DNA of 64,000 bases, taken from positions 4,278,001-4,342,000 of the forward strand of contig NZ_CP006850.1 of NCBI RefSeq assembly GCF_000523235.1. Direction: 5' to 3'. Made by a program: the position numbers and the translations under genes. Under the pieces are notes generated by a model. It did no database searches and was not told where the DNA came from. It was given only the letters and a program-made list of their open reading frames with translations. Source of the stretch: Nocardia nova SH22a. GTDB taxonomy: Bacteria > Actinomycetota > Actinomycetes > Mycobacteriales > Mycobacteriaceae. Shown one piece after another: positions 34,596 to 42,306 of the stretch (its first letter is position 1; each line of letters starts with the position of its first letter).

Positions 34596-35558
34596 CTACA
34601 CCTTGACCGGGTTGCGCCCCTCGGCCTTGGCCGCCTCCCGCGCGAGGATGCGCGCGCGCTGCTCCTCGAACTTGATCACGTCGCGGCCCAGCTTCTCGAG
34701 GTACTCCGCGAGCTCCTCGCGGCTGCGCTCGCCCCGCGCGGTGAAATCGGTGCGCTCGAAGACATTCCAGTTCCGCAGGACCGGGTTGAGGACCTCGTCG
34801 AGGTGCTGGCGCAGATCGTAGATGCCGTGCTTGACCATCAGCACACCGTTGCGGCGCCAGTTCGGCATTCCGGTGCCGGGCATCGCGAAACTCTTCACGA
34901 TCTTGGTGACCGATTCCATGGTCTGGTCCGGCGACAGATCGAAGGCCGCCGCGGTGAGCGTGCGATAGAACACCATGTGCAGGTTCTCGTCGGTCGCGAT
35001 GCGGGCGAGCATGCGATCGGCGATCGGGTCACCGCAGACGCGACCGGTGGCGCGGTGGCTGATGCGGGTGGCCAGCTCCTGGAAGGTCACGTAGGCGACC
35101 TGGTCCAGGACGCCGTGGAAGTCGGCGGGCGCGTGGACGCCGCGCGTCATGTGCACCATCCGGTCGTTCTCCAGCGCCACCGGATCCACACCGCGGGTCA
35201 CCACGAGATAGTCGCGCATGGCGATGGCGTGCCGGTTCTCCTCGGCGGTCCAGCGCCCGACCCAGGTTCCCCAGGCGCCGTCGCTGGAGAAATGCTCGGA
35301 AATGGTGCGGTGATAGGAGGGCAGATTGTCCTCGGTGAGCAGGTTCGTGATCATCGCGACCTTGGCCACCTCGGACAGCCGGGACTGCTCGGGGTCCCAG
35401 TCCTCCCCGCCCATCGCGGCGAAGTTACGGCCCTCGTCCCACGGCACGTAGTCGTGCGGATGCCACTCCTTGGCGGTGGCAAGATGCCGGTCCAGGGTCG
35501 TGGCGACCACCGGCTCGAGCTCGGTGAGCAACTGCAACTGCGTCAAATCCTTTGGCAT
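34596..35558 (-). CDS. acyl-ACP desaturase (ferritin-like diiron, DesA type)
   Basis: A 320-aa soluble fatty acyl-ACP desaturase that introduces a double bond into acyl chains, in mycolate producers thought to feed mycolic acid or unsaturated fatty acid synthesis. Diiron ligands are visible in TAEENRHAIAMRDYL and ATDENLHMVFYRTL (the EENRH and DENLH motifs), with the first Glu in VAMITNLLTEDNLPSY. AGAGGAATTGT precedes the ATG; the frame extends upstream without a site and is rejected. Monocistronic, with a 270-bp region before the divergent hydratase gene. Confidence 0.92.
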   Translation of the reverse strand: MPKDLTQLQLLTELEPVVATTLDRHLATAKEWHPHDYVPWDEGRNFAAMGGEDWDPEQSRLSEVAKVAMITNLLTEDNLPSYHRTISEHFSSDGAWGTWVGRWTAEENRHAIAMRDYLVVTRGVDPVALENDRMVHMTRGVHAPADFHGVLDQVAYVTFQELATRISHRATGRVCGDPIADRMLARIATDENLHMVFYRTLTAAAFDLSPDQTMESVTKIVKSFAMPGTGMPNWRRNGVLMVKHGIYDLRQHLDEVLNPVLRNWNVFERTDFTARGERSREELAEYLEKLGRDVIKFEEQRARILAREAAKAEGRNPVKV

Positions 35559-35830
35559 ACAATTCCTCTCGAAATGTTGAACCATCGGTACGCGGAGTGC
35601 GCACGCACCCGTCGAGGGTGCGGTGCGCGGCGCCACGCTACCGGGTCGGCCCCGGCGGCGGTGCTGTTCGGCTGTGTTCGCCACCCGCGACGAGCGCTTC
35701 CGGTGTGTGCAACGTACCGGCAGTCGCCTCGGCTCGGACGTCATCGACCGCATTCGATGCTACGACGTACCCGGGGTGATTCCGGTGTGTTGGCGCCGAT
35801 CCGGTACCGATAGCCGCTAGATTGCCCGGC

Positions 35831-36577
35831 GTGCCTCATCTGCGCCGGGAAGGGTCCGTATACATCGTGCATCTGGGTGGGGAGGGGGAACGCGACACCG
35901 AGAACCGCTTCCACCCCGACTGGCTGACCGCACTGCACGCCATCATCGACGAGGCCGTGGCATCGCCGGGACCCGCCGCACTGGTGACCGTGGGCGACGG
36001 CAAGTTCTATTCCACCGGCGCCGATCTGGCCTGGGGCGCGGCCCATCCCGATCGCATCGACCGGTATCTCACCGACGTACAGGGCCTGCTCGCCCGCATC
36101 CTCACCCTCCCGATGCCGACCGTGGCCGCGGTGAACGGCCATGCCTTCGGCGCCGGAGCATTCCTCACCGTCGCCCACGACTACCGGATCATGCGCGCCG
36201 ACCGCGGGTACGTCTGCTTTCCCGGGGTCGCTCTCGGCGCCGACTACGCCCGCGGATCGATCGAGCTGATGCGATCCCGGATGCCCGCGCCCGTCGCCCA
36301 TCACGCACTGGTGTCCGGGCGGCGATACGGCGGCGGTGCGGCCCTGGGCGCCGGTCTGGTGGACGCGATCGCCGCGGAGTCCGAGGTGCTGCCCTCGGCG
36401 GTCCGCTACGCCGAGCAACTGGCCCACACTCGTGGACCGGTGCTCGCGCACATCAAGTCGACCCTGCACCGCGAGGCCGTGTGCGCACTGACCGAATCCG
36501 TCGCGGGCTACAACAACCACACCATGGTGTCGGCTCCCGCGGCCGAGCGCGAATCCGCCGACGTGGCGATCGGCTGA
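35831..36577 (+). CDS. enoyl-CoA hydratase/isomerase family protein
   Basis: A 248-aa crotonase-fold protein. The CoA/oxyanion region reads STGADLAW and VNGHAFGAGAFLTVAHDYRIM. At the place where hydratases carry the first catalytic Glu (PE in FPE..LG) this protein reads FPGVALGADYARGSIELM, closer to plant-type delta3,delta2-enoyl-CoA isomerases, so isomerase activity is more likely than hydration. The GTG start lies seven bases after a TAGATT -10-like box with no ribosome-binding site: a leaderless message is likely. Stands alone, divergent from the desaturase. Confidence 0.82.
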   Translation: MPHLRREGSVYIVHLGGEGERDTENRFHPDWLTALHAIIDEAVASPGPAALVTVGDGKFYSTGADLAWGAAHPDRIDRYLTDVQGLLARILTLPMPTVAAVNGHAFGAGAFLTVAHDYRIMRADRGYVCFPGVALGADYARGSIELMRSRMPAPVAHHALVSGRRYGGGAALGAGLVDAIAAESEVLPSAVRYAEQLAHTRGPVLAHIKSTLHREAVCALTESVAGYNNHTMVSAPAAERESADVAIG

Positions 36578-36730
36578 CGCCGGGCCGGCGACGAACCCCC
36601 GACCGTGTGGTGGCCCCGTCGAGGATGCCGACGGGTGGTCCGGTGCGAGGCGAAATCGTGGCCGAGTTTTCCCGCGGCACTCGGTGTGGGTATAGTGGCC
36701 ACAGCCCATTTCGGGCGGGGGAAAATTTAC

Positions 36731-36749
36731 ATGTAACTCTGAGTTACAT
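36731..36749. promoter_or_regulatory. perfect 19-bp palindrome (orphan operator)
   Basis: ATGTAACTC-T-GAGTTACAT is a perfect inverted repeat in an AT-rich patch of the 266-bp gap between the hydratase/isomerase gene and the 85-aa gene. Its form is that of a TetR-family operator. A TATAGT box lies just upstream at 36691-36696, which would read rightwards, but no gene begins on that strand; the open frame after the palindrome lasts only about 45 codons and has no start. Confidence 0.6.
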
Positions 36750-36843
36750 TAACTTCGAGCTGGCGAGTATCGCCGAGATGATCGGTCAGGACATCGCTTT
36801 CGCGGAGGTCTTCACTCCCCTTGTCTGCCGGGCAACCTCACCC

Positions 36844-37101
36844 TTACTCCGTCGGCCGGTCATCCGATGACGATGTCGCCGGGCCGATGCGTGGATCCGC
36901 GAAAACCTCTGCGGCGCCGGAACTGTCGGCCTGGAACCGGCTCGCGGCCGTATCGGTCACCCGCAGGGCGTACAGGTTCTGATCCGGATCCACCGCGACG
37001 AGGCCGAAGTCGAGATCGACCTCGTCGTCGGCGAGATCCAGTGCGCTCAGGGCCGCCGTCAGAGTGGCGTCGGCGGTGAGCCGGACGGTGAGCAGCGGCA
37101 T
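36844..37101 (-). CDS. small partner protein of S8 peptidase, unknown function
   Basis: This 85-aa protein reads as a compact alpha/beta unit (LLTVRLTADATLTAALSALDLADDEVDLDFGLVAVDPDQNLYALRVTD) with an acidic tail. It starts 9 bp after the stop of the subtilase gene and is certainly cotranscribed. Small proteins of this look follow S8 peptidase genes in other actinomycetes, to my knowledge without assigned function; it could be an inhibitor, chaperone or substrate. Confidence 0.65.
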   Translation of the reverse strand: MPLLTVRLTADATLTAALSALDLADDEVDLDFGLVAVDPDQNLYALRVTDTAASRFQADSSGAAEVFADPRIGPATSSSDDRPTE

Positions 37102-37110
37102 GAGAACAAT

Positions 37111-38415
37111 CTACGCGCGCACGTCGGTGTTCTTCAGCTCGGCGAGTACCGCCGCCGCGTCGACGACGCCGTATCCGTAGTCGTAGTTGTAGCCGCCCGG
37201 CTGGGCAGTCGCGGTGCGCTGCAGCACCGCGCGCAGCTGTGCGGGCGACACCTTGCTCGCCGGGTACACGGTGCGGACGGCCGCGACCAGGCCCGCCGCG
37301 ACCGGACAGGCCGCCGAGGTTCCGGTATCGGGTTCGGTGTCACCGAATGCCTTCGAACCGAGGAAGTGGGTGTACGCGCAGATATCGGGTTTGCGGTCGG
37401 CCAGCCGACCCGGCCCCTGCGAGGAATAGCCGACCCGCAGTCCCTTCGTATCCACACCGCCGATGCTCAGCACGCTGGGATGGGAATTGGCGCCGCCGAT
37501 CGGGCGGTCCTTGTAGGCGCACCGACCGTCCGGGCAGTCCTTACCGCAGTTGCCCGCCGCGAACAGGATGTCGGCGCCGGCGGACTCGAGCGAGCCGACG
37601 ATGACGTTGAACGGGTGCGACGGATTGTCGGAGTAGTTACCCGGTTGCCCCACCGGGAAATCCCAGTCCGGTGAGAACGAACCCCAGCTGTTGCTGACCA
37701 CCAGCGCGCGGCTCGCCTCCGGCTGATCGGTCAGCACGGTGCGCAGATGCGCGTACCCGGCCAGCGCGTCCGACAGCAGCCCGTCCATCTGGGTGCCGCC
37801 GTCCTTCTTGCTCAGCAGCACCGGGATGTCGAGCAGGGCGGCCTGCGGCGCCGACAGCAGCGCGTCGTAGGCGCACATCGAACCGTGGGCTACGGGGAAC
37901 TGGCCCGCGGTTCCCGACACACCCGGCGGATTCCAGCTGCGGGCGGCGTCGATGTTCACCTGTCCCCCGCGCACCTTCTGAACATGGGCGGCATTGATGC
38001 CGGTGTCGACGATGGCCAGCGCGACGGCGCGACCGTCCATCCCCGCGGACCCGAGGTCGGTGTTGTGCAGCAACCGCTGGACATCGGCCCCGGTGCCGAC
38101 CGCCGGGTCACCACCGCAGGTGTTGCTCTCGATCCGCGGATCGGAGAAAACGCCGACCACCGCGGCGCTCTGCTCGAGCCGGGCGATGGTGGCGTCGAGT
38201 TCGGCGTCGGCGATCTCACCCCGCACCACCACCGAATCCGCGGCGACCGCCTGGGCGGCACCGGCGGGCCCGGGCAGCGACAGCGGGGTGTAGGACTGGT
38301 CGAGATCGAATCCGGGCAGCTCCCCCGTGACATCGGAGGCGGCCACCGAAACGTTCGGATCGGCTACTGCGGCAATCAGATCGGACGAGGGACGGAGTTG
38401 AATCAGTGCGCGCAT
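37111..38415 (-). CDS. subtilisin-like serine peptidase (S8 family), no signal peptide
   Basis: A 434-aa subtilase with all catalytic parts: Asp in LAIVDTGIN, His in VAHGSMCAYDALL, oxyanion Asn in LFAAGNCG, and Ser in GTSAACPVAAG. About 120 residues precede the Asp, like an inhibitor-type propeptide domain, but there is no signal peptide or transmembrane segment, so the enzyme is either cytoplasmic or exported by an unusual route. Six Cys, with the CGKDCPDGRCAYKDRP insertion, suggest a Ca or metal loop or disulfides. The second ATG is chosen, spaced from AGGATGGCGGG. Followed directly by the 85-aa gene. Confidence 0.9.
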   Translation of the reverse strand: MRALIQLRPSSDLIAAVADPNVSVAASDVTGELPGFDLDQSYTPLSLPGPAGAAQAVAADSVVVRGEIADAELDATIARLEQSAAVVGVFSDPRIESNTCGGDPAVGTGADVQRLLHNTDLGSAGMDGRAVALAIVDTGINAAHVQKVRGGQVNIDAARSWNPPGVSGTAGQFPVAHGSMCAYDALLSAPQAALLDIPVLLSKKDGGTQMDGLLSDALAGYAHLRTVLTDQPEASRALVVSNSWGSFSPDWDFPVGQPGNYSDNPSHPFNVIVGSLESAGADILFAAGNCGKDCPDGRCAYKDRPIGGANSHPSVLSIGGVDTKGLRVGYSSQGPGRLADRKPDICAYTHFLGSKAFGDTEPDTGTSAACPVAAGLVAAVRTVYPASKVSPAQLRAVLQRTATAQPGGYNYDYGYGVVDAAAVLAELKNTDVRA

Positions 38416-38862
38416 ACCCGCCATCCTGCCGTGCCCGGCCGCAAAATTCTCCCCGTTCCGGCGAACAACCTGCTAGCGATATCGCGCGAGACGCGGTGCG
38501 GCGCTCCGAAATCCGCTACGCGTCACCCGAACCCGTGCCAGCTGCGCCGATGCGGCCGCACGTACCCGGCCGACGCCCCGCCGAAACATGTTCTGCCGCA
38601 GGATTTCCAGCGGGCTGCTTCCTGCGGGCAACTCAGAGGTGCCGACGATCATCGCGGCGGCCGAGCGCAACCGGCGACCGGTCGGCCCACCAGGCCAGCA
38701 GCAGGACACCGGCCGCCCAACATCGCTGGCCCGCCGCGCACGCGGTCATGGTCGGCTACACGGTCATCGTCATCCGCGCGGGCGTGAACGGCCGCGAGCC
38801 GCCGAGCGGATGCCTACTCTGCGTCATCGCCGCGGGCCGCACGAAGCCTCCACCGCCGAGGC
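38416..38862. other. 447-bp region without a recognisable gene
   Basis: This stretch lies between the subtilase start and the end of the META lipoprotein gene, both on the minus strand. It is GC-rich but its third-position bias does not settle into one frame; open frames in several frames have no ribosome-binding site or domain. A short stretch, HAVMVGYTVIVIRAGVNG, near 38743 on the plus strand looks protein-like but has no start. It should contain the subtilase promoter. Confidence 0.5.
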
Positions 38863-39288
38863 TCACTTGTCCTTCGGCGTCTCCCGCAAGGTGACGGTGC
38901 GGTCGGCGGTCTTCAGGACCAGCGTCGCGCCGTCGAGGCTCCACGACGGAGCCGCCTCCAGCAGGGCGCTCGCCCACTCGTCGGCGCCCTCGCGATCACC
39001 CACGCACGCCATCCGGGTGCTGGCGAGCGGGCCCGTGCGCACGGTGTGGTCGGCGAGATCGGCGGTGCCGAGCAGGGTGTTGCAGCCCGCGTTCGCACTG
39101 ATCCGATTCGGATCACCGAAGGTGAGCTTCAGCGGCCCGCCACCGGGGATCTGCGGTCCCTCGACCGCGGTCGATTCGTAGCTGTTCCCGGCCGGTGACG
39201 CCGGTGCGGCGGTGCCGGTGCCCGTCGAGCAGGCGACCCCCACGGCCGCCAGGACCAGCAACGGAACAATTCGGACGGACTTCAGCAT
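38863..39288 (-). CDS. META-domain (HslJ-like) lipoprotein
   Basis: This 141-aa protein starts LKSVRIVPLLVLAAVGVAC, a lipoprotein signal with Cys20 as anchor. The mature META domain has the family's LTFGDPNRISANAGCNTLLGTADL and PLASTRMACVGDREGADEWASALLEAAPSWSLDGATLVL pattern. META proteins of this type, such as E. coli HslJ, are envelope proteins of uncertain function linked to stress or antibiotic resistance. It lies 22 bp after the L,D-transpeptidase gene and is probably cotranscribed with it. Confidence 0.88.
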   Translation of the reverse strand: MLKSVRIVPLLVLAAVGVACSTGTGTAAPASPAGNSYESTAVEGPQIPGGGPLKLTFGDPNRISANAGCNTLLGTADLADHTVRTGPLASTRMACVGDREGADEWASALLEAAPSWSLDGATLVLKTADRTVTLRETPKDK

Positions 39289-39310
39289 GCCCCGATGGTA
39301 CCGACGCCGG

Positions 39311-40507
39311 TCAGCCGTTCGCGTTACCCGCCTGCCACACATCCCAGGGCACCTCCCAGTCGCCGTAGGTGTCCCAGACCGGCAGTGTGGGGCCGCCCGA
39401 ATTGGTGATCTCGACGACGTCACCGATGCCGAAGTGGTCGAAGAACCACTGGGCGTTGTCCGGCGCCAGATTCACACAGCCGTGCGAGACGTTGCTCGAT
39501 CCCTGCTGCCCGACCGACCAGGGCGCCGAGTGCACGAACTCGCCGTCGTTGGAGATGCGCTCGTCCAGATCGACCGTCTCCCGGTAGTACCCCGCCTGCC
39601 CCTGGCACACGCCGTAGGTGCAGGAGTCCATGACGATCGAGGGCGACTTCTCCGAAATCACGTGCGGCCCTTCGTGTGACGGGAATCCGGGTGAGCCCAG
39701 ACTCATCGGCATCTGGTTCACCTGCGCGCCGTTGTGGAAGATCGTCAGCTGTTCGGTGTTGCCGTCGGCCTTGGCGACCCAGGCGTCGTGGACGGTGTAG
39801 TCGGCACTGTTGTTCTCCGCGCCGAAGACACCGTCGCCCAGATCGACACCGAAGACGTCGGCCTCGATGTGGATCTTGGTGCCCGGCTGCCAGTACTGGG
39901 CCGGGCGGTAGTGCACGTCCTTGTCGTCCACCCAGTACCAGGCGCCGGGCTGCTCCGGGGTGACGGAGATCTTCAGATGCTTCTGCACCTCCGCCTTGTT
40001 CGACACCGGCGCGGTGAACTGGAACACCATCGGCTGGCCCACGCCGATTCCGGTGTCCGCCACCACATCCGGGGCCGGAACGACATTGGCGTACGCCTTG
40101 TGCGCCGCGTCGATGGTGGCGACGGTGAAGGTCTTGTCCGTGACGACCTGCGCCAGATCCACCGCGTGCGCGTCCACGCGGTAGCTGACGCCGTATCCCA
40201 GCGGGTCCTTCGAGGTCCAGCTGTGCCGATCCGCGGCGAAGGCACCGGTCACGGGCTTACCGTCGGGGTCGGTGACCGTGACGGTGGTCAGCATGCCGTC
40301 CGGGGAATTCACCACGATCGGCGCGGACGGATTGAGCGGGCCGTGATCGGCCGCGGGCACGTCGATGGTCGCCGGGGCGGTGAACTCCGGAGCCTTCGAC
40401 GCCGGTGCCGACGAGCCGCCACCGCCCGAACTTCCGCATCCCGCGGCCAGAGCGACGATCGCCGCCATGATCGCCGACACCACCAGTAGAGATCGACGTC
40501 CGCGCAC
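39311..40507 (-). CDS. L,D-transpeptidase (YkuD domain, LdtMt2-like lipoprotein)
   Basis: A 398-aa enzyme that forms 3-3 peptidoglycan crosslinks. A GTG start yields a lipoprotein signal with Cys24 (LAAGC). Two Ig-like domains (about residues 60-155 and 160-245) precede the YkuD domain. The catalytic signature is HSAPWS...SHGCVNL, with the nucleophile Cys in SHGC. The layout equals mycobacterial LdtMt2, confirming the mycobacteria-like wall. GAGGGCGG lies eight bases before the GTG; upstream in-frame sequence is rejected. Confidence 0.95.
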   Translation of the reverse strand: MRGRRSLLVVSAIMAAIVALAAGCGSSGGGGSSAPASKAPEFTAPATIDVPAADHGPLNPSAPIVVNSPDGMLTTVTVTDPDGKPVTGAFAADRHSWTSKDPLGYGVSYRVDAHAVDLAQVVTDKTFTVATIDAAHKAYANVVPAPDVVADTGIGVGQPMVFQFTAPVSNKAEVQKHLKISVTPEQPGAWYWVDDKDVHYRPAQYWQPGTKIHIEADVFGVDLGDGVFGAENNSADYTVHDAWVAKADGNTEQLTIFHNGAQVNQMPMSLGSPGFPSHEGPHVISEKSPSIVMDSCTYGVCQGQAGYYRETVDLDERISNDGEFVHSAPWSVGQQGSSNVSHGCVNLAPDNAQWFFDHFGIGDVVEITNSGGPTLPVWDTYGDWEVPWDVWQAGNANG

Positions 40508-40766
40508 GTCATCACCGCCCTCTGCTCGCACCCACACATGCGCTGCACACCATCTCGATTGGACACCACGAATCCGGTTTCGCGCCGCAGCAGCAGAGTA
40601 CGTGTCGGCCCGGCCGTGCGCGCGCCCGGCATCTCCGGACCAGGCATTTTGTCGGATTAGCGGCATTCAGCGCGGTGTGTCGCGGCCTCACCCCGCACGG
40701 GTGATTCCCGATTCCCGGTCGCGGGGCGATAGTGAACCGAACCGCGGACCACCAGAGAGGTGTCCG

Positions 40767-41453
40767 ATGTCCCGAACAGGCGTCCGATGGAAGACCGTGC
40801 CGGTCGCGGTCGCGCGCTACGTGCGCAGCGCTCCGGGAACCTATATCTGGCTGTCCATCCTCCTGGTGTCGACACTCGTGGTACGGCATCTGTCACCGGA
40901 TCAGGCCGACGTCCTGCTGGGAAACCGGTCGACCAATCTGCATCACCTGCGCGAGGACCCGATCCGGGTGCTGATCTCGAGCGCCTTCTGGCTCGCGGGC
41001 GGGGGCTGGCTGGTCTACGCGGTCAGCTACAGCATCTTCCATGCCCAGGCCGAGCGGTGGCTGGGAACGCTGCGCTGGTTGCTCGTCGCGGTGATCGCGC
41101 ATGTCGGCGCGACGTATATCAGCGAAGGCGTCCTCTACTGGGCCATCCACCACGGATATGCCCCGGAATCGGCGGTGAACACCCTCGACTACGGCGTGAG
41201 CTATGCCCTCGCGGGTGTGGTGGGTGTGCTGGTGTATCGGATCGCGTCGCCGTGGCGGTGCCTCTATCTCGCGGGGGTGGTCGTGGTCTACACCGCTCCG
41301 GTGTTCGCGCACCGGACCTTCACCGACATAGGGCATTTCAGTGCCATGACACTGGGATTCGCCTGCTATCCGCTGACCCGTGGGCGGCCGGGTCCGTTGG
41401 ATCCGGTGGCGGCGCTGCGTGGACTCGCCGGGTCGGCTCGACACCATCCATGA
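40767..41453 (+). CDS. rhomboid-like membrane protein
   Basis: A 228-aa protein with about six hydrophobic helices (from residue 26, then 75-95, 110-125, 145-165, 170-185 and 195-210). It has the look of the rhomboid-like family of mycobacteria: TYIWLSILLVSTLVV, a HHLREDPIRVLISSAFWL loop and the last helix HFSAMTLGFACYPL. The rhomboid catalytic Ser in GxSG is not visible (GVSYALAG comes closest), so protease activity is uncertain. AGAGAGG precedes the ATG. Divergent from the transpeptidase operon. Confidence 0.75.
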   Translation: MSRTGVRWKTVPVAVARYVRSAPGTYIWLSILLVSTLVVRHLSPDQADVLLGNRSTNLHHLREDPIRVLISSAFWLAGGGWLVYAVSYSIFHAQAERWLGTLRWLLVAVIAHVGATYISEGVLYWAIHHGYAPESAVNTLDYGVSYALAGVVGVLVYRIASPWRCLYLAGVVVVYTAPVFAHRTFTDIGHFSAMTLGFACYPLTRGRPGPLDPVAALRGLAGSARHHP

Positions 41454-41505
41454 CATCGCCCGGCGGCCGCCACGGCAAGCATTGGATTCAGCGCGATCCA
41501 GAGTG

Positions 41506-41534
41506 CTGACGGCACACCGGAAGTGCCCTAACGT
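41506..41534 (+). promoter_or_regulatory. promoter of the SAM-riboswitch operon (shared type, copy 1)
   Basis: -35 CTGACG (41506-41511), 17-bp spacer and -10 TAACGT (41529-41534). The spacer contains GGAAGTGCCC. The block CGCGATCCAGAGTGCTGACG is almost identical to the one upstream of the monooxygenase operon at 48640-48668, so the two promoters are probably coregulated. Confidence 0.6.
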
Positions 41535-41544
41535 GACGTTTCGC

Positions 41545-41630
41545 CCATCCAGAGCGATCGAGAGACCCGGCTCGACGACATCGCAGCAACCCCCCGCCTG
41601 GGGTGTGGGTGCTACCGCCGGGACCGATGG
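41545..41630 (+). ncRNA. S-box-like SAM riboswitch
   Basis: The leader has SAM-I core elements: GAGAGACCCGGCTCGACGAC, then GCAGCAACC, a CCCC-GCCT-GGGG hairpin, and GGTGCTACCGCCGGGACC. CCATC at 41545-41549 pairs with GATGG at 41626-41630 to close P1, and CCCGGC pairs with GCCGGG. The 3' strand of P1 runs into GGAGG, the ribosome-binding site of the next gene (ATG at 41640), so the aptamer likely controls translation by covering or freeing that site. It is a compact version of the class, so assignment to the exact SAM-I or SAM-I/IV subtype is open. Confidence 0.68.
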
Positions 41631-41639
41631 AGGAACATC

Positions 41640-42230
41640 ATGGTACGCAGTGTCTTTCACGTTCGCCAGAGCGATCCGATGGTCGCGCCGCTGCTGGCCG
41701 AACTGGCCATCGAGTACAGCGGCCGCTACGGCGGCAGCGCCGGTGAGGTCCACGCCGATCTGGTGAACCACCCGGCGGCCGATTTCGCCGCACCCCACGG
41801 CGATCTCCTGGTGGTGGTCGAAGACGGCGAACCCGTCGCCGGCGGGGCGTTCCGCCGCTACGACGAACAGACCGCCGAGTTGAAGCGCATCTGGACCGCG
41901 CGTGAACATCGGCGCCGCGGGCTGGCGACCTTCGTCCTCGCCGAACTCGAGGCCGAAGCGCTGCGCCGCGGGTATCGCCGGATCTTCCTGACCACCGGAC
42001 CGCGCCAGCCCGAGGCCGTCGCCCTGTACCGGGCGGCCGGTTATACCCCGCTCGAGCGCACGTCGTCGTCCGGTCTGCTCGTGCACCCATTCGAGAAGTA
42101 TCCGATCGGCCCGGCGGCAACGCAGCGCCGCAACCGATTCGGACGCGAACGCGACCGTGGATACACCCCTGCCCGTTCCGGGTTCCGGTATCAGCCGCTA
42201 CGTACTCGGGCCGGTGCCGTACCCGCATGA
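41640..42230 (+). CDS. GNAT-family N-acetyltransferase
   Basis: A 196-aa protein; the acetyl-CoA binding motif lies in IWTAREHRRRGLATFVLAELEAEALRRGYRRIFL (Q/RxxGxA) followed by EAVALYRAAGYTPL. The tail after residue 155 is Arg-rich and atypical. First gene after the riboswitch, 77 bp before the ABC lipoprotein gene. Transferases in such operons can acetylate S-containing amino acids or detoxify them, but the substrate is unknown. Confidence 0.85.
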   Translation: MVRSVFHVRQSDPMVAPLLAELAIEYSGRYGGSAGEVHADLVNHPAADFAAPHGDLLVVVEDGEPVAGGAFRRYDEQTAELKRIWTAREHRRRGLATFVLAELEAEALRRGYRRIFLTTGPRQPEAVALYRAAGYTPLERTSSSGLLVHPFEKYPIGPAATQRRNRFGRERDRGYTPARSGFRYQPLRTRAGAVPA

Positions 42231-42306
42231 AGTTCCCGCTCTCGACGCCGGTCGCCCCTCGGCCCGATCCGATGACCGGCTTACTCGAATCACCCGGAGT
42301 CACCGA

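Noticed and set aside
36750..36870. A short protein after the 19-bp palindrome
   Set aside because: The frame has no ATG/GTG/TTG with a ribosome-binding site at the right place and ends after about 45 codons; kept only as an orphan operator.
38473..38894. A gene in the 447-bp gap before the META lipoprotein
   Set aside because: Open frames exist on both strands but with no ribosome-binding site, no consistent third-position bias and no recognisable domain.
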